Shown: piece by piece, positions 1-13,400 of the stretch
How the letters are laid out: every line of letters starts with the position of its first letter
Numbering within the stretch: the stretch's first letter is position 1
NCBI GenBank assembly: GCA_003342895.1
Contig: PTFA01000041.1
Coordinates: forward strand, 4,489,983-4,553,982
Direction of reading: 5' to 3'
Origin: Casuarius casuarius
Lineage: Eukaryota; Chordata; Aves; Casuariiformes; Casuariidae
DNA: 64,000 nucleotides
Notes under the pieces: generated by a model
What the model was told of the DNA's origin: nothing
The model's input: only the letters and a program-made list of their open reading frames with translations
Databases searched by the model: none
Position numbers and translations under genes: made by a program

Positions 1-3000
1 AAAGTCATCAATGGACTGTTCTCAGCCAAGGCTGGCTGAGGTATATTTGTGCCTTGAGCAAAGATGTTTTTGGTGTCTCATTTATTCATGCAAAATCATA
101 CATTTCTGTTCTGTGATCTACTTATTCCCCTGTTCCAACTCCACCTGCTATCTTCTTCAAAGCCTCATCCTGTTTCTGCACAATATATGCAGAATGCACC
201 TGTAGTCCCCAAATAATCTCCAACAGGGCCTGTTTCACTTATTGCTGCATTTGAAAGAAGAGACCAAAGGGTGCCTTTGGCATGCAGTTATGCAGAAACA
301 AAGTGCCGGTTTGAGGCCTTCCTGAACAACATGCCTACCATTCCCCTCATGAACCAGCAAAACACTTAGACTATTGCTTAACTTCAGACACAGAAGTGTC
401 CCCGGAGAGTTCCTTTTGAAGTCCATGTAGCTACTCACATGCTTCAAAGATAAGCACGTGTTTTGTAAAATCAAGATGCAAGCACCCAGCACTTGCCAGA
501 TTCAATCCACTAAAAGGATAACTAGGTAGACTGAGGGACTCCATGACTGTGAAGGAGCATTTCAGGATTAACTTCTTCACAAATGATCATTGTAGTTGCT
601 GGCAAATCTTCTAACGGAAGATTGTTTTCCATCAGGAAAATGTCAATTAGGAAGAAGCAAAATGTAAGTGGAGGCATACTGATTTTGACATTTCATTTTA
701 AATACCATTTTGAAACTTCATTTAAGAGAAAAAACAATTTTTTTTTTTTGCTTTTTGGGGGCAAGGAAGGGAAAAGAAATACTTCACAAGTGCACATTTT
801 CTTGAAAACAGCAAATTCAGTTCCTGCTGATCTCTAGTGCCTGTAGCTGATCATATTCTACCATAAAAACTTTTTACACATATGGTGAGATTCATCTGCT
901 CTAATTTAGGCATCTAAAGTTATAGATGTTACAGAGTTAGTGACCCAGAGCTCCCATTATAGTCAATGAGATAAGCACCTCCAGAGGAACATTCGCTGCA
1001 TCCTAAACCGGATGGCTAAGATAGATCAGCGAGGAAGTGTTGTTCTCCTCTGCTGAGGACAGCGGGACTTGCAGCGCCTGGCTCAAACCATGGCGCCTGG
1101 CACTTGGCGCTGGGTGAGAGCGCCAGGGGACTGCCCAGGTAATCCTGCCCTGGTTGCAGCTACAACTGCTCTCTGCCAAACCATTCACCGTGCTCAGCAT
1201 CATCCCTGCAAACCACAGCTGTGCAGCTGCGGAGCTGCGGATTTTAATGGGAGGTTATATATATTTTTTTCAAACATTTTAAAAGTAACAGTTTATAGTA
1301 AACCAAAACAAAATATAAAACTTCTTTTTGTGCACTGATTTACTGCTAAATCCAGACATCTACCATATCCTTAGTACTAGCAATCCTTGTTTTATTCTAT
1401 GTTTAAATGAAATGTGGCAAAATGGATCATTTAACATCTAACATAACTGGGCATGTAAGCAGTAGTGCAGTATAACAAAGCAAAATAGATTAATTTTTTA
1501 TTGCTATGTCTATATCACTAAATGAAACACTGTGGCCAGTGGCCAGGGACCATTCTTTGGACCAGACAAACAGCATGACACAGCTCACTTCCATATGGCT
1601 CTGCCCTCTAAAGCAGAATGGCCATGTCCAAAGCGCCAACTGCACTCCTCCAAACTGTGCTTAGGAATTGCTTGGGAAAGTGCAGGTTGATGTGGGCTAA
1701 AACAGTGCCAGGAAATGTGCTGGCAATGAAGACGTACAGACAACCACAGACAGATGCCCTAGTCTTGTTTTAGTTAATAATATAGATTATAGCCTCAAAA
1801 TATTTTTCACAGACTAAAGGAAAATAGGGACAAAGGTCTGGGTGAGTGTCCCTTTGTCAAAGGCAACTATAATATCTAATCTTTTTCAGAAACGTACTAC
1901 TTTCATCTGTAGGCAAATTAGATTTATTTTGGCTTCTTTCTCCTTTTTTGTAAGATTATCTGGATTCTCTCTTTCAGAGATCTAGAAGCTTATTTTAATT
2001 TCTATCTTCAGTTTCCTGTGTCAACTTTGCTCTTCAGTTGAAATAGTTCTTCTCCCTCTCTAGTATTCATCCTGTGATATATTTATGGAGAAGCAATGAC
2101 GTCCTCTCTGCCCTTATAGTGCTAAGTTAAGCAAGAGAGAGAAACTTCTGGCTACAGAATCATCCTATAGTGAATCATGTATCAAACATTTTCCTAGGAC
2201 TGCCACAAGCTCCAACGGTTTGTGTCTAAGGAAACATTTCTTTCTAGTCTGCAGAATCGGATGACTATTTACGAATGTGTAAACATACCGGATGTCAGGA
2301 TCAGTTTGGGTTTGGATAGTTTGTGAGGGAACTGGAAGGCTGATAATGCATGTTGTTAATTATTCTTTGGTATGGCTCAGTCACTTTCCTGAACCAGAAA
2401 ATTACCACTTTGAAACCCTCTGACACTAACAATAATGCATTTCTTTCTGATAATATTACACATAAATTGATTGATTGAGTCATTTTTTCACATGTCAGTT
2501 TAAATCCAAGTTCTCCAGGAATTTAGCTTGGAAAGATTTGGCCTATATGCAAATAAACCTATTATTAAATGTTCCAGACATCATTACTGTATTGTTACAA
2601 TACAGTTTTCCTAACTGAGGAATTAAATACTAAATCATCTTTCTACTACTGTTATGGCTCTTTCTTCACTATTTACTGGAGTGCTAAAAGAGCCATGATA
2701 AACTATTAAACCTAAAACAGAAGGAAAAACAAACATGTAAAAAAGCAGATACCTATTTACTGCTGCGTCAATAAAAGCTTTAATTGGAGTGATCTGGTGG
2801 ATTAATCTAGGAAAATAGGCAAGTTTAAGTGTGTTATTAAAGTATGTTCCTAAAGTTATATGTTTTCATTTAAATGAAATATTAATATAGGATTAGCAGT
2901 TTGAAGAAACCACCACTGCTTTTCATAAAAGCAAAGAAAATATCTATTAAAATGGTCTATCGCACCAGTGGAAAACTGAAATAGCTGTAATTAGTGCTCA

Positions 3001-4208
3001 ACACAAACAACATGAATCCTGGCTTGTTCGATTTTGCTACAAGTTACAAAAGAAAGAAGAAGAAGATCTACAAGATGCATCTCTTTATCAGCTTGCAGCA
3101 TACATGGAGACACTGAAAAAAGGCATCAAGAGCAATTGCTTAACATTGCTGCTTGTACAGTTCAAACAGATATTTTGGCACCCTAAAGGTTAGGTACTCA
3201 GCTGTAACAGCGCCTCGTGGGCTGGACCCTCAGCCTGTCTAGCCAATGTCTTTTGAGAAATGCTAGATGGCCCTAACTGGAGGGAACTTGGATATTGCAG
3301 ACCCATTGACATACATGAAAAAGTGGAGAAGTCATGTGGCTATTGTGTGCATCAGTTTCGGTGTAAAATAGGGATATGAGACTGGGNGTTGGGTGAAATG
3401 AGGGCTCACTGACTCCATTGAGGTAGATAGTATCTAGCTAGGCACTTAGTGAATTTAAACACAAGGTCAAGTGGGGTCAACAACTAAGTGGAAAATTACT
3501 GAAATGGCAAAGAAGCAAGTTCTAGAAGGGTACCCAACTGGCAGCCTGGCACGGGTGCCCAGCTAATCAGTAGAGATTATAAATTAACACATTAAGATAA
3601 GACCTTTGGATGTGCTTACACTACTGTAAGAGGAACCTTGCAGTGTGCCTAAGTTAGCTGCATGGCTAACTGCAGGACTGTTCATTGAGCCGGGTGATCA
3701 TGTAGTGATTATGATTTCAATTGTACAAATGCCACATTTACTCTGGTAAAGAAATTCTCTGCTTTCACAGCTGGGCTCTAACCTGGTTCCTCCTCAAGCT
3801 AGAGGAGTTCTACCTAAAGTCCAGTTTGGGCTAATCTAGTAAACCCAAACCAGGTTGCAGCAAACTACTGGACAACACACATGTATTGCCTTCAGAAGTC
3901 TGGGGGACCTTTATAAGACTTCCAAAAGTAGTTTATTTTAGCATAGGTCCATCACATATTACCTCTAAAAGCAGATTCTTCACCCAAACCAACTGTTCAA
4001 AATTAAGCATATTTCATTAAAAAAATCACTCACACTGTAATATGCTTTACTGAATGAATTTACAATGTATTTCTCCCATTAATTCAACTCATCTCACATA
4101 AACCAAACAAGGACCTCTCTACTATGACATTTGAAAAAATGAGACTATGCCTTCTGCAGCCCACTACAAAGTAATGGCTATACATACCACAGCCCATTTT
4201 TCTCTTAC
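1..4208 (-). other. NRP1: NRP1 intron 4, 5' portion
   Basis: This non-coding sequence lies downstream of the exon 4 donor and runs off the left edge of the window. It is AT-rich, with a poly-T run near 739-750. A possible degraded MIR tail lies around 3345-3440: a CATCAGTTTC...GTGTAAAATAGGGA pattern resembling the MIR CCTCAGTTTCC...GTAAAATGGGGA core. One ambiguous base lies at 3387. I find no exon-like stretch flanked by splice sites that would continue CUB a2, so exon 5 is outside the window. Confidence 0.85.
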
Positions 4209-4436
4209 CATCGGGGAATCCATCCCAGATTTCCAATCGGTCATAGCGACAGAACGCTCCCCCTGGAGTATTTGAATCAGGTTCTAGTTCAAAGCTTTCA
4301 AATTCCAGTATAATCTCTGACATCTTTGGTGCAAAGATAATATAAGTGCATTCAAGGCTATTGGGATATTTTTCAGGGAACCCAGGAGACTTTATCACTC
4401 CACTTGATGAAGTAAAGTTTCTGGAACATTCAGGTC
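4209..4436 (-). CDS. NRP1: NRP1 coding exon 4: most of CUB domain a2
   Basis: The exon is bounded by the acceptor TTTCTCCTACAG|GA and the donor CCGATG|GTAAGA and encodes residues 142-217 plus one base. It starts GPECSRNFT and ends IWDGFPD. Cys145 and Cys171 should form the first disulphide of CUB a2; Cys204 pairs with a cysteine in the next exon, outside the window. Asn148 sits in an N-F-T glycosylation sequon. Glu193 and Asp207 align, with a two-residue offset, to the human a2 residues Glu195 and Asp209, which are known calcium ligands; the third ligand would be in the next exon. Reading past the donor reaches a stop within intron 4, so the open frame alone does not mark the exon end. The splice boundary was set by the GT site and by agreement with the family. 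Confidence 0.97.
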
Positions 4437-7400
4437 CTGTAGGAGAAAGAGGAAAATACCTAAGTTAACACTATGCTACTAAGAAAAGTAATTAGCTGGA
4501 AAATGAATTTGGTCATATTGTCTTTCTAGCAGCAAAGGTGGCTTTCCAATGAAACACTTCATTCTAATAGCTGTGTTAATCACTCAGCCAGCTTGTTCCT
4601 AGTCAGATATTAAAGCACAATTCACATATACTGTGTGATCTCCAATTTTCAATTTGTATGGAACAATACGAAAACTTGTACCAGCTCTAGAAAAAATTAT
4701 GACAAATACAAAGTCATGTGGGAACAATGAAAACGTAAGCTGCAGAAATCTCGACAGAGCCCTAGAGAAATAATTATAGCCCCTTCAAGCTCAAATCTTT
4801 AAATCTTATGGCTGACAGGCTTTTATTGGTGAAATAGAACATTTTAGGAAAGCGGGTGAGTGAATTCAGTAGAGGGAGTAGTGGTTTCAGATTCCTGGAG
4901 CACTGACTCAGTAACTCTGCCAGATGTGACCTATGCCTCCTTGACAAACTAAATGTGAAAGGTAATTCGTACATGTACCAAGGGTGAGTGACTCACTCTG
5001 AGTGGTGTTGACACAGGTGCACCAGTAAAATGTTGCTGTTAGTGCAGGCATGATAAACTGTGTGATTACAGGCAATGTTGCTAGAAGTCACCTAATGTCA
5101 ATGTTGACACACTAACTTTCTCCAATGTCCCCATCATGTGATCCTCCAAACACTGCTCTTGGTCAAGCAGGGAAGTGGCAGTGGAGAAGCAAGGGTATAA
5201 AAGGCCAGATCACTGGATGCGCATTTGCGAATACAGGGGTCTAAAACCAGAGTCTATCTCTTGTTGACAGATCACATTTCTCCTTTATTTAGGTCCCTCA
5301 GGAATCGTCTCCTTGGATTCCACATCTGCAGGTGTGCTCGGAGCAAGCCGCAGGCACTGCCCACACCTCCTCCCCCTGGGTCAGCTTAGGTACCTCTCTC
5401 TCTCTGACTTTTGACACTCCCAATTTAATGGAAAGTGAGTTACAGGATTTGGGGCATTAGTGGATACCAGCTGGCTGGGGAGCTTGGCTAGGGATGGCTC
5501 AGATGAAATTCTTCAGACATAGCACAGGAGAATGATACAGGCAAGAGTCTTGTTGCAACAGGCCTGTGCTGGGCTCTGAGTCTGTGTGGTAGCTTTCAGT
5601 TTAGATGAGGATGCCCAGCTTCCTTAGAGACTGTAGTCAGGAGCCTTAGAGGATTTCCAATGCTTAACACAGCTCATTGATGGAAAACAGTCTGGTTTGT
5701 TGCATATATGAATACTCTTATTGCACCATAGAAAATGTTTTCCTTGTGAATGTGCCAAACATATTACCCCCCACATATTTGGCCGCCTCCCAAGTAAATT
5801 CAGTATGCGAGCGAGAGAGATCTGAAAGAATCTAGTTAATTCAGGTATTTTTGTCCTTCAGCAGACACTGATAGGAAATGTTTGAGCTACCAAATTAATA
5901 TTCAGAACACTTCACGGCATATTTTGGAAGAGGTAGATATTAATGGGCACATAACCTGACCCGTTCCAATTTGGGAAATTGCATTTTGCCTATAATTAAA
6001 TCTCCCCCTTACATGTTAGCCAGATATTTCTCTTCTCTGTCATTCCCTTGTCTCCTTGTCATATTTGGGAGAGTTATATTCTGGTTGCTGCTCCTCACTC
6101 CCACCAGTAGCTGCTGTTCCAGGATAAAATAACCTCGGAGTATGCCATTCATAGCATGAAGTGCTCTGTACTCCTCTTGGAATCCAATAATAGATGCAAT
6201 ATAAAATGTAAGCCAGGATCATTACTGCTTTATTAAATACAACCAAACCCTGGCTCTGTGACCACAGGATTGTCGGGCTCCCTACGCTCACCCATGACAT
6301 CTCAGTACCACCTTGCTTTGTCTTAAACACATTCAAGCCAGTTTGGTGCAAGAAACAAAAACTATATTCAGATGAGTTCCCTCACTAAAATGCCCTCCAC
6401 AGATTTTGACCCTTTATTAACACTGTGAAGAAACTATAGGAATTAAATCAACTCTGAGGCTACAAGGAACTCCATGGAGTTCTGGCATAAAAGAGGCCCA
6501 TCAGAGTAGATACTTCTGAGATGGAGAAATTGCATGCCTGTGTGGGTATGAAATATAGAAAGAGAGATAAGCTGGGGAAAGAGGGAGGGTAAGCAAATGA
6601 AAGAGCAAAAGAAAGAGAAAGAGATGATTTTGGAGATAATTTCATTTGATCTCTGCAGGAGGTGTCACTGAGTCAGAAAGTCTTTTGTCTTCCTGTTTGA
6701 CAATGTCTTTTATTTCCATTTAAACTATTAATTAATCCATCTAAGGTTAGGAATATAGAATGTTAATCATCTGGATCCTCTTGTAGTCATGAGGCTATTC
6801 AACCACCCTAAGACAGGCTGGCTGCCAGAGCCAAAATGACAAATATTTCAAATGGGCTAAACATTAGGTGATATGGATCTCATGTTTTTAGTCTGGAACT
6901 CAGCTTCTTCTTCAGTGTCTCTCTGGTTAAGAAGCTGGATGAGAAATAAAGGCAACTCCTACTCTCAAACCCATACTACACTTATCATGGTCCTTACATG
7001 TGCCAGTCCCGCCTCACAGTTTTCACGGCATGCAGCCCAACGAGCATCAGGTTTAAAATTCACCTTAGGATACAGGGAGAGTAATGCAGCTTTTCTTTTC
7101 AAAAACTAAGGAATGGCCTCACAGGAATAGTTGGCAAAAATATACTGTGTGTTTGAATGCAACTCAGCCTTAGGCTTAGTACCACAGGTCCTTGGGACTA
7201 GGATCTTTTAATACTTCTTTTCCTATCTGGGAAATGATGAACTAGAATGTGAATATGCTAAAACATGGCATATTAGTCTGCTGTGAGTGTCTTAGCTTCC
7301 TCTGCATAAGAGGGTAAACTGGTCAGCTCTGTTTGGTACAGAAATTAAAATGCAAATTTCTAACAGCATATATGCATTAACTCAAATGTAAAAATGACTG

Positions 7401-10400
7401 TGTTCCCACAGCAACCATAACTTGTACCCTTTGTGTGCATATAGTATTTTCCAATGCTGTACCTGGTGATAACTTTCCTGCCTTAATATACAGTTTATGT
7501 GGAATGAACTAGAGTTAAAGTTGCTCTGGGAGCCATAATTTTGAGTTTCCTGACTTCTGTGTGTGTAAAATCACATTCATAATGCCATCTTAACATGGTT
7601 AATGTGTATCACTGAGAGATGTAAATGACCACGTAAGGAAATAAACACAACATCTCCGTCAGAGCTCTGAGTTGCCACTACGCTATTAGAAATAAATAAA
7701 AGCTTTTTTCTTGAAAGGGCTCACTTGTTAAAATAGATTGTTTCATGGACCATTCTTCCACTTGTTCTTGCATTTCAGCCTTGGTCTTTATGAAAAATGG
7801 TACTATATATACAAGCACTGAGAAACTTCAGGACACAAGAATGTAGCTTCTAAAAGACACAGAAGTAAATAGAGATATTTTTCAGGAAAGCTTGGTGTCA
7901 TTCGGATGTTGAATTCTTTCAAAAAATGTGACCCTGAGGGTCACCAAAAGAATTTCTGGGAGCCAAGAGTGGATTTACAGACAGGGAAGATGGTGAACAA
8001 GAGGTCTGTGGCCCCAATTAGCAGTGTGCAGAGCAGCGATAGCATGCAATAGAACAGAGACTTCACTACTGTGCCCCTCCTCATTAACAGTACAGCTGCC
8101 ACCAAACGTGTGTGCTGAACACAGCTGAAAATCCGGCTCTGGTTTGGGTACATGAAAAGGAGTTGAACTGGTCCTGAAAATGTGGCACCGTCTGTGAGTG
8201 TTCTGCATTTGAAATTTGGAGTTTTGAACTGCTTTGAAAAGATGACCGTAAACATTGATGTTGAAGGCAATGCTTGTTTCTAGGAAGTAAAGCATATTGT
8301 CTTTTTATTTATTATCTCATTTTGGTCCAATATTCTCCAGCTTTAAATATATGAATTATTTATCTCTATTCAGTTATAGGGAAGGTATATGCCAAAAAAA
8401 CGATCTCACTACCACCCTTCTAGCTTTTGACTCAGAGAGTTATTGAAGTCTGTAGGTCTGCTCAGTCTGGACTGCCTGTCTCGGCTGGGCTTTCTCTGCT
8501 CAGCCTACAGCTATCTGTGCTCACCAGGCTGTACTGAACCCCTGGTGCAAGCATCCAGCAGGACATGCTTACAAACAGCATGGGCTTCCCCTCTCCCTTA
8601 CCTCCCAAATACCATTTGTGAAAGCAGCAGCAATCTGATGCTTCCATCATCTGCTGCCCATGTGTACTCAGGTCCTTTCTGAACCCACAGCTATCTCTTG
8701 GGAATGCTGAGCAAAGCACTAACCAAAATAAGTCAGGGACTCAAAAGGTTACAGTGCTGTTAAGGCAGTAACATTAAATCATACCGTAATTATTATCACA
8801 AAGAAAGAAAGCTAATGGTGTTAAGAAGGTCTAGGCAAACAGCTGATGAAGACTATCACATTACACCCAGAGGAGTCAATCCTCAGCTGCAGTGGACTCA
8901 TTGGATCCGTAATGATTTACACCCATTGAGTACATGCCCCACATTGGAATGACAAGAGCGATGAAACTTTCACCTTCAACCAATTTCTTGCATTCCCCCC
9001 CGTTCCTGAGAATTATGGTGAACGTTTTGATGGAAGTAAAAAAATTACAGGTTATGAACTATATGATAATAAATTGTTTCTCACCTCTTTTGAAAACTTC
9101 GTAACGGATAGAAAATCCTGCTCCATGAGTTTCATAGTCGGAAACAAATTTAATAAAAAGATATGGTCCCGAAGACACTAAAGGAGGAGGAGCAATTTTT
9201 CCACAGTACTTTCCCCATAAGCGTCCTTCAGCATTATCTCCATCAATCACTTCAACATAATCATACCTGGTAGATAAATGGGAGGAAGAAACTTTTAACT
9301 TCCAGGAAAGAAGGAGACCTAATTAATTTAGAAACCATAACACAACATAGATAATCAAGAAAAATGCTAGCTTGCTTGGAAAATGCATTATGCTGAAAGA
9401 TGTAAGCAAAATGAAATAATTAAAATGGACTACATTATGTCTGTAGACATCATCTGGCAACATGGAACTATTAGGAAGAATGGTGTCCATTATGCTTGCA
9501 GACAATGTCAGCTAAAGTAACCAATTAACAAAAAAAAGGAAATCTCACGAGCACAATTCTGTATTATTAAATTGTGTTCCTTTGTCTGTGTAGTGTTGTT
9601 ATCAATACATAATGCACAGCATTCTTTTCAAACTGTGAAGTTCTGTTATGAATTCAAAAATGTCTCTTTGGCTGGAGCTCTCTATGAACAATACTTTGAT
9701 TTCCATATGCTGTCCTCCAAACATATGTCCGCAGAATAACAAATGAATCCCTGAACATTAGATTTGTTCAAACCTCACTGTGTTTCAGATCAATGATAGA
9801 AAAATCTCTCATTTTCCCTGTTAGTTGAACAAATAGTTTTGAGCAAATCTCAAAAACCACACATCAATCACAGCACTTTATTTTCCTTAGACAAAACTTG
9901 TTCCATTACAAATCACCTTAGTTTAGGTATTTGAACCACACTATGATATTCATCATACTTGTACAGGGTTTGATTGTTGAATAATCTGGGCTAAATCCTC
10001 CTCTGGTCACTTGCTTGAGTCTTAAGGAATTTATAAGAAAAAGTAGAAATGTGCAATAATGATTGGCAGTAAAAGCTTGCCTGGGAGCAACAGTCATGTT
10101 AAAGCTCCTCAGCTGTGTGACCAGGAATGCCAGCATAGAGGGTCTGGTCTCACAGATTCGATTTTGGGAGGAGGAAGGAGCACCCAGCAGCTTGGTGCAC
10201 TGAGCCAGCCGAGCGAATACAAATGAGAACGATAGTCAAGGAGAGGCGCAACCTGCAGGTGCAGAGACAGGTCTGTTTTTAAAGTTTATCAGCAGATGAT
10301 TTTATTCGACCCTGGACAGGAAGAAGGACAGATACAATTTGTAGAAATGTGTAAAATGTGGTGGCATTTGGAGTCTGGGTTCTGCTGTGGGTCTCTTTCT

Positions 10401-13400
10401 GACTGCAATGAAAGGCTTTTCTCTGCCCGTATTTCTTTGTGCTTCAGCCATGCTGCCGTTTTATTTAACAAGTAGCTGTTAGTCAGACAGTCTCATTTAC
10501 TTTAAATTATCCTACTACAGCTGACATTAAAATGTTGCCATTAATTTGTTTAGACCTTTATTCTACTGTTATGTTCACTGAAATGTCCTGAGAATATCAA
10601 TATACAAGGAAGAGCTAAAATTGACAGTACAGTTAAGTGTACCTGACATTTTTAAAGAGATCAAAGGAAAAAAATGTCTTCATGATGACCAATGTCATCT
10701 TTAACAACCCTATTCCAAACTGTCTAGGGCACATTACTTATGTTTACATGAAGTCCCGTGAGACAAATGCAAAGATGATATCACTAGTTAAAGTGGACGG
10801 CTTAAGGCTCTTTAAATTAAAAATGACATTACCTCATCAGTTAAAATTGTATGCCAGCTTTGGTGTATATCAAGTAGAAAATAAAGCTGACACTGATGGA
10901 ACTGTAAGCATTAACATATGTGAAATATTGTGTTAACTGCATTTCCTCTTATGTACTTGATTTTTCTAGTAGCAATTGCTCAACTACTTAGCTTCACTGT
11001 TCCATTTCAAACTGATGGAAATACAAAGAGGAATTGTTCATTTCTGAGATAATTTTACAGATGCTTTAAGTAGCTCAATTTTTTTTTTAATTAGACCTCT
11101 GTCCTTTCTATAAGTCTTTTCTGATATATATATAAAAGGATCTGAAAGTTGGGAGGGGGGTTGTTAAAAGAATTGTTTTTCTTTTGTTTTATGCCTTTTG
11201 AAATGTGCTTAAGAACATCAGCGCTATGTTCCCCGGAAGACCTATTGCATATATTCAAGGATGCAGGCTGCCAGTTTTCAGACTTTAGGGGAAAAAACGA
11301 GTGTTAAGAGTTTTTAACAAGACAACCTTTCTCCAAATAATTAATGATCATTAAAGAGAAGGAGTAATCACATAAAACCAGAGCATTTTAAACACTCTCA
11401 TTCAAAGAATTTTCTTCTAGTTCAAGAGCAGATGCTTAAGGTTATTTGTGTGTTTTACATCATCCGAAACTAGTAGGATTCAGACATTTAAGCCCCTTCC
11501 AGAATCTGAAAGACGGCCTTTGCTCTTGTCTCTGACGTTACTACTTCACCAGTTTCGCAGTAACCATTCATTGCTCAAGCCTCAACAATAGCTGAATTTT
11601 CAAATGAGTGTCAAGAAGAACCCTACTTCTGAATTATTAAATGATATAAACAATTTTAATAAAAATGCTAATCAATTTTTAACATGACTTTTTAATACCT
11701 GTATAAAGGGAAAAACAAGGGTGTGAATTCAGCATTTTTCTTCTGCTACTCTTTAAAAAATAAACAATTTTCTATGGTCTTACTACATCTCTTGTATACA
11801 GCCAAAAAATCATTGACCAGTAAGTACCAATTCTGCTATTATATGAAGTAATATTCTGCAAAAAATATTCAAATTAAATTCTATCACTTTCCTGAGTTTC
11901 CTCCTCTATATCTATAGCCTGCCTGCATCTTTCCATTGTCCCTTATAATGACAGAATTGTAATTTACAGCAGGTTTTTTTGGCTGCTGTGCAGTTGAAAA
12001 TGACACAATTTGGTTACTAAAAGGCTCTCTTCTAATGGGTCTTCAAGTTACGGCTCATACAGACGTACTGAAGATGGAAGGATTTTTTCTATTTTTTTCC
12101 TTTTGCTTTGAAAAAAATATGTACAGACAGAAAAGAAGTTTAGCTGTGAGATGAGGTATGAAGCAAGATTTGAAAAAGGAAAAGTTCAGACATCAGCCCT
12201 ACAATCTTCATAGTCTACGGATCACATCTTTTACTTGGCAACTAACAAGCAGATTTGGATTCTCCCACGCTGGCAACCACATACGATATCTGGACTGCAG
12301 TAAGCAGGTACGGTGTCTTTTTCTTAGGGAAATCAAATTACTCTGGATTTTACTAGTTTATATTTGAAAACCAAAGTCCTGCTGTCATTTTTGCACTTTT
12401 CAAAATCTTACCAGAGACCGTAGTGTATCACAAACAACTGTTCTTGTAAATAGGAGGAAGTACAGCCACAACTCAAAACTGGAGATGCTGCCAAGGAAGC
12501 TCAGAAAGCAGCTTGCCTCTCCCTCTGGACGTGGTACCAGCTCTCCTCCATAAGTTTGTCAGGAGAAGGTGCTGTGCCAGGGACGCAGTTGGCACGCTGG
12601 CACCCCTGCGAGGAGACTGGATGTGTCACCTCCGCAGCGCCCAGACAGCCTTGGCGCACGGCCCAGAATACTGAGTTTGCAAATTTGTATTTCCCACTTG
12701 GCAATTCTTTGCTCGGTTACTGTTGCCAATGGTGTGGCAAATATTTCTTGTAATATTATAGTCCTTTAGGGTTTACGGCACGGAGATGTAAATATAAACA
12801 TGGTGCTAACCATTAGTTCAAGTTGCAGGTGAAAGAGCCGAGCATGAGTTCACGTGCAAAAATAGGAAAGGCCTGCCCAAAACAGTGGGTAATCAGCGGA
12901 TATTTCTTGGAGTCACTACGCTAAGGCAACATACCATGATGCAAAAAACATTCTCTTTTTGCTTGTCTGGGTCTCTCTGGATATCCCAGTTCTGTTTGCT
13001 TTCTGCTAGCGCTGCAGCAGAGCACTCTGCGGAGCGCGAGGCTTGTACGTGGCTCTCTCGAGTGGAAGCTTGCTGACAAGCTCTGCAGAGATCTTGCACT
13101 CCCCCCGCTCCTCCCTGCCAGTGCCTGAACATGCTATTACTAGACAGTCCTGATTTTATGGTTCAGTAAAACAATGTCTGGGAAAAATTCCCATTGGAAT
13201 GATGAGTGAATCTAGAATTCCTCTACGAGTTCTTGAAGGAATTGCAAAAAGCTTGTTCTTTTTTTGGAAAGCGTTAAGCTATGGCTTCAAGGAGAAGGCC
13301 AAGTTATACCTATAAAAAAGAGCACTGGGCAATGAAAAACATAAACAGCTGCAAGATAGTGATTTTGGTGAATTCTTCATTTCCAGTTTCTAGTAGGTGA

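Larger units (their letters stand above)
4437..9084 (-). other. NRP1: NRP1 intron 3
   Basis: A 4,648-bp intron between exons 3 and 4, with GTGAGA donor and CTCCTACAG acceptor on the minus strand. It contains a short CT run at 5395-5406, a purine-rich tract at about 6550-6625, and a degraded ancient-repeat-like segment near 8868-8935. No coding segment or RNA gene is recognised. Confidence 0.9.

Noticed and set aside
6460..6645. Serine/leucine/phenylalanine-rich small protein on the minus strand
   Set aside because: It is the translation of a polypurine low-complexity tract.
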